A DNA stretch of 64,000 bases from positions 496,001 to 560,000 of the forward strand of contig NZ_JAVJSX010000008.1 of the NCBI RefSeq assembly GCF_040219215.1. The letters are read 5' to 3'. Below, piece by piece: positions 33,543-41,727 of this stretch. The first letter of the stretch is position 1. Every line of letters begins with the position of its first letter. Under the pieces are notes generated by a model. That model searched no databases. It saw nothing but the letters and a program-made list of their open reading frames with translations, and was not told where the DNA came from. The position numbers and the translations under genes were made by a program. The DNA is from Thalassobaculum_A sp040219215. GTDB taxonomy: Bacteria > Pseudomonadota > Alphaproteobacteria > Thalassobaculales > Thalassobaculaceae.

Positions 33543-35960
33543 ATGAAGACACAGGCGCGGGTGGTGGTGATCGGCGGCGGGGTGGTCGGGTGCTCGGTTC
33601 TGTACCACCTGACCAAGCTCGGCTGGACCGACGTGATGCTGATCGAGCGATCCGAGCTGACATCCGGGTCGACATGGCACGCCGCCGGCGGCATGCACAC
33701 CCTGAACAGCGACCCGAACGTCGCCAAGCTGCAGGACTACACGATCCGGTTGTACAAGGAGATCGAGGAGATCTCCGGTCAGTCCTGCGGTGTGCACATG
33801 ACCGGTGGCTTCATGCTGGCGGCCACGCCGGAGCGGCTCGACTACCTGAAGACCGCGCGGGCCAAGGCCCGGGTGCTGGGCATGGACACCGAGCTTGTCG
33901 GCATGGAGGAGGTCGGCCGCCAGCACCCGCTGATCGACACAAGCCATTTCCTGGGCGCGCTGTGGGACCCGAACGAGGGCCATGTTGACCCGTCCGGCGT
34001 CACCCATGCCTACGCCAAGGCGGCGCGGCTGAAGGGGGCGGAGATCGTGCTGCGCAACCCGGTCAAGGAACTGGTCGCGACCAGCGACGGGCATTGGCAG
34101 GTGGTGACCGAGCAGGGGACCGTCACCGCCGAGATCGTGATCAACGCCGGCGGGCTGTGGGCGCGCGAGGTCGGCCGGATGGTCGGCATCGAGCTGCCGG
34201 TGCTGGCGATGGAACACCACTACCTGATCACCGAGGAAATCCCCGAGATCGTCGCCTACAACACGGAGCGCGGCCGCGAGATGCCGCATGCCATCGACTT
34301 CGAGGCCGAGCTGTACAGCCGTCAGGAAGGCAAGGGCATGGTGATCGGCACCTACGAAAAGGCATGCGTGCCGTGGTCGCCGAAGGACACGCCGTGGGAT
34401 TTCGGCCATGAACTGCTGCAGCCGGATTTCGACCGCATCGCGCCGTCCCTCGACCTCGCGTTCCGGCACTTCCCGCCGCTGGCCAAGGCCGGCATCAAGC
34501 AGGCGATCAACGGTCCGTTCACCTTCGCGCCGGACGGCAACCCGCTGGTTGGCCCGGTACCGGGCCTGCGCAACTTCTGGTGCGCCTGCGGGGTGATGGC
34601 CGGGTTCAGCCAAGGTGGAGGTGTCGGGTTGATGCTGGCGCAATGGCTGATCGAGGGCGAGCCGGAGATGGACATCTTCGCGATGGACGTCGGGCGCTTC
34701 GGCGACATCGCCAGCCGGGCCTTCACCCGCGCCAAGGTGCAGGAGAACTCCAGCCGCCGGTTCAGCATCACCTTCCCGAACGAGGAGTTGCCGGTGGCGC
34801 GCCCGCTGCGCACCACGCCGGCATACGATCTGCTGAAATCGAAGGGCGCCGTGTTCGGTGCGGCGGTCGGCCTCGAGCACGCCCTGTGGTTCGCCCCGGA
34901 CGGCGAGCCGGCGGTGGAGGCCACCAGCTTCCGGCGCTCCAACGCATTCGGCCCGACCGGCGTGGAAGCCAAGGCCGTCCGCGAGACGGTCGGGGTGCTG
35001 GAGATCGCGAATTTCGCCAAGCACGAGATCTCGGGATCCGGGGCAGAGGCGTTCCTGGACCGAATCCTGGCGGGACGGCTGCCAAGGCCCGGCCGCATGG
35101 CGCTGTCGCCGATGCTGAGCCCGAAGGGCCGGCTGCTGGGTGACCTGACGGTATCGCGACTGTCGGACGACCGCTTCCTGATCGTCGGCTCGGCGGCGGC
35201 GCAGGAGGTGCACCAGCGGTGGTTTGCCGACCATGCACCGGCGAGCGGGGTGTCGCTGCGCAACCGCACGCGGGAACTGGCGGGTTTCGCGATTGCCGGT
35301 CCGAACAGCCGTGCGCTGTTGGCCAGACTGACCGACGAAGACATCTCGAACGGCGCTTTCCCGTTCCGTTCGATCCGCAGGCTCGATATCGGTCACACCA
35401 GCGCCTGGGTGGCGCGCATTTCCTACACCGGCGAACTCGGCTACGAGATCTATGCGCCGTTCGATCACCAGCGCGGCTTGTTGCTGGCGCTGCTGGCTGC
35501 GGGCGAGGGGCTGGGCGTGAGGCTGTTCGGTGGCCGGGCGCTGAACGCGCTGCGCCTGGAGAAGGGGTTCGGCGCGTGGTTGCGGGAATTCACGCCGGGG
35601 CTGGGGCCGGTGGAGTCCGGCCTCGACCGGTTCATCGCCGACAAGCCCGGATACATCGGCCGGGACGCGTACCTGGCGGCGCGCGATGCGGGCTCGACGC
35701 AGACGCTCGCGCTGCTGGAGATCGACGCGACCGATGCCGACGCATGGCGTGACGAGCCGATCGACGTGGGGGACCGCACCGTCGGCTTCGTCACGTCCGG
35801 CGGCTACGGCTATGCTGCCGGACGCAGTCTGGCGCTGGCCTACATCGATACCGGCTTCCTGAACGAACCTCTGGAAGTCGAGATCCTGGGAGAGCGCAAG
35901 GCGGCACGGGTCCTGGCCGAACCGCCGATCGACCCCACCGGATCACGCATGCGCGGATAG
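33543..35960 (+). CDS. FAD-dependent dimethylglycine/sarcosine dehydrogenase-like protein with GcvT domain
   Basis: 805 residues. The N-terminal DAO-type flavin domain has VVVIGGGVVGCSVLYHL and SGSTWHAAGG, where H46 matches the His that carries covalent FAD in dimethylglycine and sarcosine dehydrogenases. GPFTFAPDGNPLVGPVPG is a conserved C-terminal flavin-domain element. The second half is a GcvT-like folate-binding domain (FGPTGVEAKAVRETVGVLEI; ARISYTGELGYEIYAP; ALRLEKGFGAW). It would demethylate an N-methyl amine and pass the one-carbon unit to tetrahydrofolate. It lies 126 nt after the MttB-family gene. Confidence 0.92.
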   Translation: MKTQARVVVIGGGVVGCSVLYHLTKLGWTDVMLIERSELTSGSTWHAAGGMHTLNSDPNVAKLQDYTIRLYKEIEEISGQSCGVHMTGGFMLAATPERLDYLKTARAKARVLGMDTELVGMEEVGRQHPLIDTSHFLGALWDPNEGHVDPSGVTHAYAKAARLKGAEIVLRNPVKELVATSDGHWQVVTEQGTVTAEIVINAGGLWAREVGRMVGIELPVLAMEHHYLITEEIPEIVAYNTERGREMPHAIDFEAELYSRQEGKGMVIGTYEKACVPWSPKDTPWDFGHELLQPDFDRIAPSLDLAFRHFPPLAKAGIKQAINGPFTFAPDGNPLVGPVPGLRNFWCACGVMAGFSQGGGVGLMLAQWLIEGEPEMDIFAMDVGRFGDIASRAFTRAKVQENSSRRFSITFPNEELPVARPLRTTPAYDLLKSKGAVFGAAVGLEHALWFAPDGEPAVEATSFRRSNAFGPTGVEAKAVRETVGVLEIANFAKHEISGSGAEAFLDRILAGRLPRPGRMALSPMLSPKGRLLGDLTVSRLSDDRFLIVGSAAAQEVHQRWFADHAPASGVSLRNRTRELAGFAIAGPNSRALLARLTDEDISNGAFPFRSIRRLDIGHTSAWVARISYTGELGYEIYAPFDHQRGLLLALLAAGEGLGVRLFGGRALNALRLEKGFGAWLREFTPGLGPVESGLDRFIADKPGYIGRDAYLAARDAGSTQTLALLEIDATDADAWRDEPIDVGDRTVGFVTSGGYGYAAGRSLALAYIDTGFLNEPLEVEILGERKAARVLAEPPIDPTGSRMRG

Positions 35961-35974
35961 CGCAGGGCGGGGTG

Positions 35975-36322
35975 TCAGGCGATCGCGCCAGAGGCCCGGA
36001 GTGCCTTCAGGTGCAGCGCGATCAGCCGCTTCTCGTCGTCGTCCATATCGGCGAACTTGCCGATCACTTCCTTCTCGGAGGCGGCCACGGCAAAGGCGTT
36101 CACCTTGAACGAGACCGCGGTGTCGCCTTCGCCCAACCGCATGGTGAAGAAGAACTTCTGACCGTTGATGATGTTGCCGTCGCCGGGATTGGGAATCCGC
36201 ACGCCCTTCAGGTGGAGCTCGCGAATCTCAAGCTCGTCCTCGCCGAAGATGGCCGATCCGTACTTGATGGGCTTCTGGGCCGACGCTCCTGCCGCACCCT
36301 TGGTCTTGGTTTTTCCGAACAT
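35975..36322 (-). CDS. Small PilZ-like hypothetical protein
   Basis: 115 residues with no signal peptide. The pattern is ELHLKGVRIPNPGDGNIING, then FFFTMRLGEGDTAVSFKVNA, then KFADMDDDEKRLIALHLKAL. This is beta-rich with a terminal helix and resembles the PilZ fold, but the RxxxR and D/NxSxxG c-di-GMP motifs are not evident. I use the ATG at 36322, which has AGGA just upstream; a TTG 18 nt earlier is possible. It lies downstream of the cyclase-like gene on the same strand, after 127 nt. Function unknown. Confidence 0.6.
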   Translation of the reverse strand: MFGKTKTKGAAGASAQKPIKYGSAIFGEDELEIRELHLKGVRIPNPGDGNIINGQKFFFTMRLGEGDTAVSFKVNAFAVAASEKEVIGKFADMDDDEKRLIALHLKALRASGAIA

Positions 36323-36449
36323 GCCGTCCTGCCGCACCAAAATCGAGCGCCACGTCCCGGATCCGGGTGGCTCTCACGATTGCGCCGGTTTCACTAATAT
36401 TTTCTAAAGAGAACGATGGGTTCCGGCAAGCGGCTTGCTGAAGTCCCCG

Positions 36450-37610
36450 TCATGCCCGGAACAGATCCCGCATTCTGGCAAGATTCTTGATGTCTATTCG
36501 GTACGGATCGGCATCGGCGTCGAACTCCGTCAGCGCGTCGGTGCCGAGTCCGATGGTCAACGTGCTGTCCGAATCGAACCGGGCCTGCAGCACGACATTG
36601 AAGGCCGGATGGGCGAAACCGTGCTTGTCCTTGATGGTGTATTGATTGACGGACTGTCGGCCACTCGCCAGATCGGTGCCGGTGATGAACGAGTGCACCG
36701 ACCGTATCGGTTCCCTGCCGAACTCCAATCCCTCCATTGCCGCAGACTCCGAAACGGCCCGCGCCAGGAACAGCGGTGCATCCAGCACCGTCCCTTTGGC
36801 GCGGTCCACCGGTCGCTCGAAGTTTCCAATCAGCAACTGGTGCGCTTCGGCCTTGCTGATCAACCGGGCCAGAGAGATCGTGATGTCGCCGACGATGTAC
36901 TCAAAGCCGCGCGGGCTTTGTCCTTCCACCTGGTGGTACGAGTAGTGGCTGCCGATCGAGAACACGGTCCGCAGCACCGGCACGAACCGGGTGCCGCCCT
37001 TTCGCTGGGCGCGCTTGTTGTCCAGCAGGATCAACTGCAGTGCCAGATAGGTCCGCAACTCGGCCTCCAGCCCCTGCCGCCGGTTCCAGACATAGAATCC
37101 GTCCCCGACGGTGGATCGCGCGAGTTCAACATCCAGGCCGAGCGCCTGGAGGCGCTTCTCGGCGCTGTTGATGGAGTATTCGAGGGAGTTGAGTTGGGCG
37201 ACCTGCTCGATCGGCGAGGCCTTGGAGAAGCCGACGATATCGAACAGCATGACCGCCCGATGCGGCGTATGCGTGACCGAGTAGCGGCGAAGCATCCGCT
37301 CGATGGTCGATGGCGGGACTTCGCCCTTGCCTTTGCCGATGGGCGCATCGAGTTCGATCCGGGTCGGACGGGCGCCGAATCCCTTGCACAGATCGAGGAA
37401 GGTCTCCTCGTCGCGCAGCCGTCCTTTGTCGAACGTGTAGTTGATCTCCTCGCTGGTCTCGAACACGACGTAGGTCGGCACGACACAGAGGTAAACGGTC
37501 GAGCCGGAGTAGCTCCAGGCCACGACCATGTTGCGCCCGAGCCGCCAAACGGCGTTGACTGCCACATGCAGTTCGCGCAGGGCGCCTGCGTGGCGTGACT
37601 CAACACTCAT
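36450..37610 (-). CDS. Class III nucleotide cyclase-like protein
   Basis: 386 residues. Residues about 115-260 look like an adenylate/guanylate cyclase catalytic domain: D124 in VMLFDIVGFSK and D170 in STVGDGFYVW occupy the two metal-binding Asp positions. The later segment GDITISLARLISKAE matches the V-N-x-A-A-R-L region, but Ser replaces the transition-state Asn. The first ~100 residues and the last ~100 are not recognised. It has no membrane segment. It follows the pentapeptide-repeat gene by 11 nt, so the two are probably co-transcribed. Activity is uncertain because of the Asn change. Confidence 0.7.
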   Translation of the reverse strand: MSVESRHAGALRELHVAVNAVWRLGRNMVVAWSYSGSTVYLCVVPTYVVFETSEEINYTFDKGRLRDEETFLDLCKGFGARPTRIELDAPIGKGKGEVPPSTIERMLRRYSVTHTPHRAVMLFDIVGFSKASPIEQVAQLNSLEYSINSAEKRLQALGLDVELARSTVGDGFYVWNRRQGLEAELRTYLALQLILLDNKRAQRKGGTRFVPVLRTVFSIGSHYSYHQVEGQSPRGFEYIVGDITISLARLISKAEAHQLLIGNFERPVDRAKGTVLDAPLFLARAVSESAAMEGLEFGREPIRSVHSFITGTDLASGRQSVNQYTIKDKHGFAHPAFNVVLQARFDSDSTLTIGLGTDALTEFDADADPYRIDIKNLARMRDLFRA

Positions 37611-37621
37611 CGCGGGTACGC

Positions 37622-38887
37622 TCAGGCCTTGGACGAGGCGATCTTGGCGCCGGTCAGATCGCAGTCGTCGAGGTTGGTCTTGAACAGCACGGCGTCGGTC
37701 AGGTCGGCGGCAGTCAACTGGGCGTTGCGCAGATCGGCGCCGCGCAGATCGGTCCGTCGCAGCAGCGCGTCGCGCAGGTTGGTCGAGAACGAGCGGTCGC
37801 CGGACATCAGCGGGCCGAGTTTGGCGTCTCTGAGGTCGGCACCGTTGAGGCGGGCCTTTTCCAGGTTGGCACCACGCAGGTCGGCGCCCTTGAGCGTGCA
37901 GTTCCGCAGGTCGGCGCCTTTGAGGCGGGCACCCACCAGGCTTGCACGGGTCAGGTCCAGGCCGATGAAGATGGCCCCCTCGGCGGACAGTCCCGGCAAC
38001 TCCACCTCCCGCAAGCTGGGACCGCCTCTGAGGTCGATATTGTCGAGAGTCAGGACGGCACCTTCGGCCCCGTTCGTGGAGACCCAGCGCAGATGACCGA
38101 CAATCCCGTCTTTGAGCGGTGGATCCAATTCCCTGTAGCTGCGTCCGCGCGGCTTATCGGTCAACACGGTCGAGAGATCGCAGCCGTCGAGGGCCACGGT
38201 CTCGATCGAGGCGCTGCCGAACACGGCGAACGCAAGGTTGGCGCCCGTGAAGTCCGCGTGGTCCAGGCGAGCGCCGTCAAGCCGGGCGCCTGCCAGGGTT
38301 GCGCCCCGAAGATTGGCCTTGGTCAGAATTGCGCCCTGCAGGTCGGCGTCGGTGAAATCGGTGTGGGTCGCGACCACGGCGGTCATGTCGGCTTCGCGCA
38401 GATCGGCACCGGCAAGATCCGCCTTCTCCATATGGGTGGCGCCGAGCTTCATGGTGATCGCAGTAAGGTTGCCGCCCTTGCCACGCTTGGTGATCGAGCC
38501 GTCGCGGAAGTCGGCCTTGTGCAGGTTGGCGTTGCGCAGCCGCGCACCGCGCAACGTGGCACCGCGCAGGTCGGCGCCGACCATGCGCGCACCCTCAAGA
38601 TTGGCTTCGGACAGGTTGGCACCGAACAGCAACGCACCGTCCAGCACGCAATCCGACAGATCGGCCTCGGTGAGATTGGCGCCTGTCAGGTCGGCGTCCT
38701 TGAGATTGCTGCCGGTCAGCAGCATGCCCGAGAGGTCGTGGTGAACGAGCTGCGCGCGCAGGCCCCCCGGACGCCCCAGAAGGAAGTTCTGGTGCGTTTT
38801 GACGACCTCGGCCAATTCGATGTGCGAGAGTCGGCGCTGTTTGTTTGGTGTCTTGCCGGACACGGCCGCCCACTTTTCCCGATCCAC
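37622..38887 (-). CDS. Pentapeptide-repeat protein
   Basis: 421 residues built mostly of A(D/N)LxG-type pentapeptides in two blocks, about 52-240 and 315-415 (ADLTGANLTEADLSD; GADLRGANLEKARLNG). These fold into right-handed quadrilateral beta-helices. Between them is a non-repeat insert at about 250-305 (RGRSYRELDPPLKDGIVGHL). The first ~45 residues are basic and lack a signal peptide. It lies immediately upstream of the cyclase-like gene on the same strand and may be its scaffold. Function not known. Confidence 0.88.
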   Translation of the reverse strand: MDREKWAAVSGKTPNKQRRLSHIELAEVVKTHQNFLLGRPGGLRAQLVHHDLSGMLLTGSNLKDADLTGANLTEADLSDCVLDGALLFGANLSEANLEGARMVGADLRGATLRGARLRNANLHKADFRDGSITKRGKGGNLTAITMKLGATHMEKADLAGADLREADMTAVVATHTDFTDADLQGAILTKANLRGATLAGARLDGARLDHADFTGANLAFAVFGSASIETVALDGCDLSTVLTDKPRGRSYRELDPPLKDGIVGHLRWVSTNGAEGAVLTLDNIDLRGGPSLREVELPGLSAEGAIFIGLDLTRASLVGARLKGADLRNCTLKGADLRGANLEKARLNGADLRDAKLGPLMSGDRSFSTNLRDALLRRTDLRGADLRNAQLTAADLTDAVLFKTNLDDCDLTGAKIASSKA

Positions 38888-39081
38888 TAAGGTGCAATAC
38901 TACCGCTGATCGGAGGGCAGGGCCAACGGGATCGTGTCCTTGTCCGACAGCGAATCCCGGAGTGACGAGTGGGAGGCGGTGTTGGATGGCGGTATCCGGC
39001 ACGCTCTGCGCATCCCCTGTCGACATCCCTGAATTCGTTTATGATGCTTATCAGAACGCCCGCGAGATGAGGAGATCGACG

Positions 39082-39891
39082 ATGAAGCACGTCTTCCTGC
39101 CCTTTGGCCTCGACGGCGTAGAACGAGCACCGCTCGAGGTTGCGGCGCATCTGGCAGAGCGTTTCGATGGTCGAGCGGTCGCCATGTTCTACCCGCGCCC
39201 AGTCGAGAGCCCTCTGGTCGATCCGATGGGTGTGGGGATCATCGACTACGCGGACCAGGGTCCCGACCTCGCTCGGGAAGCCGACACGGCCTTGACGGCC
39301 ATGCGCGGTCGGATCTCCGGTCTCGGGGCTACGGCAGGACGTGTCGTGCTGAATGACCAACCGCTCAAGGCAAGGTTTGGAATCGGCGAGCATGCCCGGC
39401 TGTTCGATTTGACGGTCGTCGGCAAGGCCGAGGAGACCGACTGGCGCGCGGTGTTCGAGACTGCGCTGTTCGAAGGTGGCCGGTCGGTGATGTTGACGCC
39501 GATCGGCTGGACCCGGCCGTCCGGTGATACGGTGGGCGTGGCGTGGAACCGAAGCACTGAGACCGCGCGGCTGATCGGCCAGTCCATGCCGTTGCTGCGG
39601 GCCGCCAAGAAGGTGGTGGTGATCGAGATCGAGGGGTGGTCCGTGCCGGGGCCCGACGGAGCGGCGCTGGTTGACTACCTCAAGCTGCACGGCGTCGCTG
39701 CCGAGGTCGCCATGGGCTCGCGTTCGGCGCGGGGGCCTGGCCTGGACGTGCTGGATCAGGCGGAAGCCGCCGGCGTCGACCTGCTGGTCAAGGGTGCCTA
39801 TACCCAGAGCCGCCTGCGACAGATGATTTTCGGCGGTGCCACCAGTGACATCATCGCCGATGCCACCATGCCGGTGGTCTTTGCGCACTGA
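39082..39891 (+). CDS. Universal stress protein (tandem-domain)
   Basis: 269 residues with a degenerate N-terminal and a clearer C-terminal Usp domain; the end VDLLVKGAYTQSRLRQMIFGGAT followed by a VVF strand is the nucleotide-binding Usp terminus. ATG 39082 is chosen because TGAGGAG ends 7 nt before it. A -10-like TATGAT lies at 39040-39045 in the 194-nt upstream gap. It is followed after 16 nt by the lysine acyltransferase gene, implying one transcript. Cytosolic stress-related role by family. Confidence 0.86.
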   Translation: MKHVFLPFGLDGVERAPLEVAAHLAERFDGRAVAMFYPRPVESPLVDPMGVGIIDYADQGPDLAREADTALTAMRGRISGLGATAGRVVLNDQPLKARFGIGEHARLFDLTVVGKAEETDWRAVFETALFEGGRSVMLTPIGWTRPSGDTVGVAWNRSTETARLIGQSMPLLRAAKKVVVIEIEGWSVPGPDGAALVDYLKLHGVAAEVAMGSRSARGPGLDVLDQAEAAGVDLLVKGAYTQSRLRQMIFGGATSDIIADATMPVVFAH

Positions 39892-39907
39892 CCGAGGGGA
39901 GAGAGAC

Positions 39908-40495
39908 ATGAGTGACGTGGTGTTCGGTACCGACGGGTCGGAGGCGCCGCAAACTGGCTCCAAGCGGTCGTCGGGACGCAAAACGGCAGCGGCCGCGGAG
40001 TCGAAGAAGCCGGCGGAGAAGGCTCCCTCGTCGGCGGCCCCTGCCCAGCCGGCAACTGAATCGCCCCGTGATGACATGACCCGGTTGCTCGGTCAGGTCG
40101 TTACGTTGTTCGGGCAGTCGCCGGGGCATCGCCACGTGTTCGTCTCGGATCTCGAGTGGCTGGTTTTGCCGGCCATGATGGCGCGCCAAGCCAGGGTCTG
40201 GCGCCGGCAGACCGACAGCGGGTCGGTTCCGGTGATCTATGCTTCGTGGGCATTGGTCAACGAGGAGGTCGAGGCCCGACTGAAGCAGGGGCAGATGCGT
40301 CTGAAACCCAACGAATGGCGATGCGGCGATCGCGCCTGGCTGATCGACGTGGTGGCGCCGTTCGGCGGCACCGATACGGCACTGGCCGAGCTGGCTGATC
40401 AGGTTTTTCCGGGGAAAACGCTCCACGCGCTGGCGTCCAGTGCCACCGGCGGCTTTTCGGTGCGGGAGATTGTCGGGAAGCCGAAAGCGGATTAG
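39908..40495 (+). CDS. Toxin-activating lysine-acyltransferase, HlyC family
   Basis: 195 residues. Residues about 58-185 match RTX-toxin acyltransferases: LGQVVTLFGQSPGHRHVFVS with the catalytic His at H74, VPVIYASWALVNEEVEARL, and DRAWLIDVVAPFGG with the catalytic Asp at D147. Homologues move a fatty acyl chain from ACP to a lysine of a pro-toxin. The first ~57 residues are a Ser/Ala/Lys-rich, probably disordered extension absent from HlyC. No RTX toxin or exporter is adjacent; it sits 16 nt after a universal stress gene. The acceptor may be the RTX protein at 22863 or something elsewhere. Confidence 0.85.
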   Translation: MSDVVFGTDGSEAPQTGSKRSSGRKTAAAAESKKPAEKAPSSAAPAQPATESPRDDMTRLLGQVVTLFGQSPGHRHVFVSDLEWLVLPAMMARQARVWRRQTDSGSVPVIYASWALVNEEVEARLKQGQMRLKPNEWRCGDRAWLIDVVAPFGGTDTALAELADQVFPGKTLHALASSATGGFSVREIVGKPKAD

Positions 40496-40546
40496 TCGTA
40501 TAAGCTGATGAGCATACGTCTGTGTGGGGTTTTCCGGCTGGCGCAA

Positions 40547-40576
40547 TTGACAAACGCTGGCCGGGGCACGGATGAT
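40547..40576 (+). promoter_or_regulatory. Candidate promoter of the TRAP transporter operon
   Basis: A consensus -35 TTGACA at 40547-40552 is followed 18 nt later by GATGAT at 40571-40576, a fair -10 match. It lies 43 nt before the start codon of the TRAP binding protein, after the acyltransferase stop at 40495. Based on sequence match only. Confidence 0.45.
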
Positions 40577-40618
40577 CGCGGCTCGGAAAACGAAAATAAC
40601 TCTCCTGGGAGGAGGCTC

Positions 40619-41641
40619 ATGCGTAAAACAATCGCCATCGCGGTGGCGGCGCTCGCACTCGGTCTGACCGGTGCGGCCGATGCAAAGACACTGAAGGTGC
40701 AGGCGAGTTCGGCGCCGGGTGACTGGGCACACCGGTTCATGACCGAAGGCTGGCAGCAGAAGATCGAGGAGATGAGCGGTGGTTCGCTCAAACTCGAAGT
40801 GCTGCCGACCAAGGCTGTCGTGCCGCACAAGGAGACCATCGACGCGGTCGCGAACGGGATCCTCGACGGCGACCTCAACGCGGTGGCTTACTTCTCCGGT
40901 CGCGATCCGGCGTTTGCGCTGATGGGCGATCTGATCGCCGGCTACGACACGCCGGAAGAAGTCCAGACCTTCTGCATGGAAGGCGGCGGCAAGGAGATCC
41001 TCCAGAAGCTCTATGACAAGTACGGCAACGGCAAGATTCACGTCGTCGGCTGCGGCCCGTACGCCAAGGAAGCGCTTGTTTCCAAGGTGCCGATCAACAC
41101 GGTGGAAGATTTCAAGGGTGTGAAGATCCGGTCGCCTGAAGGGCTCGCGGCCGAGGTCTTCAAGCGCGCCGGCGCCTCGCCGGTCTCGCTGCCGTTCTCT
41201 GAGGTCTACACCTCGCTCGAGAAGGGCATCGTCGATGCCGCCGACGCTTCGGCTTACGTCAACAACGATGCGTCCGGCATGCACAAGGTGGCGTTCTATC
41301 CGCTGTACCCGGGCATCCATTCCATGGCGATCCTGCAGTTCGTCGTGAACAAGGATGTTTGGAACAAGCTGACCCCGGGCGAGCGTACGATCCTGGAAGT
41401 CTGGTACGTCGCGGCCTACGCCACAATACGCCGGCAGGCCGACCTGCAGGATCGTGATCTGGCTGCGCGCGACAAGGCCGGCGGGAAGATGACCGTCATC
41501 GACTGGTCCAAGGAAGAGCGCGCCAAGTTCCGCAAGATCGCGGTCGGCGCGTGGGAGGACTTCGGCGAGAAGTCGCCGCTGGCCAAGGAAGCTCTTGATG
41601 CGCACATCAGCTTCATGAAGCGCACCGGTCTCCTCGACTGA
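40619..41641 (+). CDS. TRAP transporter periplasmic substrate-binding protein (DctP-type)
   Basis: 340 residues with a Sec signal peptide (MRKTIAIAVAALALGLTGAA, cleavage near DA-K at residue 22). The mature part follows the DctP family: LKVQASSAPGDWAHRFMTEGW, DFKGVKIRSPEGLAAEVFKR and FSEVYTSLEKGIVDAADA, the latter containing the conserved substrate-carboxylate region. ATG 40619 follows a strong GGGAGGAGG ribosome site. It is the first gene of the TRAP operon; a terminator-like hairpin separates it from the permease. Substrate, probably an organic acid, is not predictable here. Confidence 0.92.
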   Translation: MRKTIAIAVAALALGLTGAADAKTLKVQASSAPGDWAHRFMTEGWQQKIEEMSGGSLKLEVLPTKAVVPHKETIDAVANGILDGDLNAVAYFSGRDPAFALMGDLIAGYDTPEEVQTFCMEGGGKEILQKLYDKYGNGKIHVVGCGPYAKEALVSKVPINTVEDFKGVKIRSPEGLAAEVFKRAGASPVSLPFSEVYTSLEKGIVDAADASAYVNNDASGMHKVAFYPLYPGIHSMAILQFVVNKDVWNKLTPGERTILEVWYVAAYATIRRQADLQDRDLAARDKAGGKMTVIDWSKEERAKFRKIAVGAWEDFGEKSPLAKEALDAHISFMKRTGLLD

Positions 41642-41659
41642 GGTTCGCGCTCGATTAGA

Positions 41660-41698
41660 CGGCGGGGGGTCGGTATCCGGCTCCTCGCCGATTTTTTT
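41660..41698 (+). terminator. Intrinsic terminator/attenuator between TRAP binding protein and permease genes
   Basis: CGGCGGGG (41660-41667) pairs with CCTCGCCG (41683-41690) in an 8-bp stem with one G-T pair, has a short inner CGG/CCG pairing, and is followed by A and seven T residues at 41692-41698. It lies 19 nt after the DctP stop and 29 nt before the permease start. It likely reduces read-through so that more binding protein than permease is made, and protects the 3' end of the dctP message. Confidence 0.78.
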
Positions 41699-41727
41699 GT
41701 AACTCGGTCGATCTTTCGGAGACTGCA

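Noticed and set aside
31704..35468. Very long open frame continuing upstream of the aminopeptidase P gene, antisense to the MttB and flavoprotein genes
   Set aside because: The protein it would encode is low-complexity and Arg/His/Gly-rich with no domain, and the plus-strand genes are clear. GC-rich codon bias creates such shadows.
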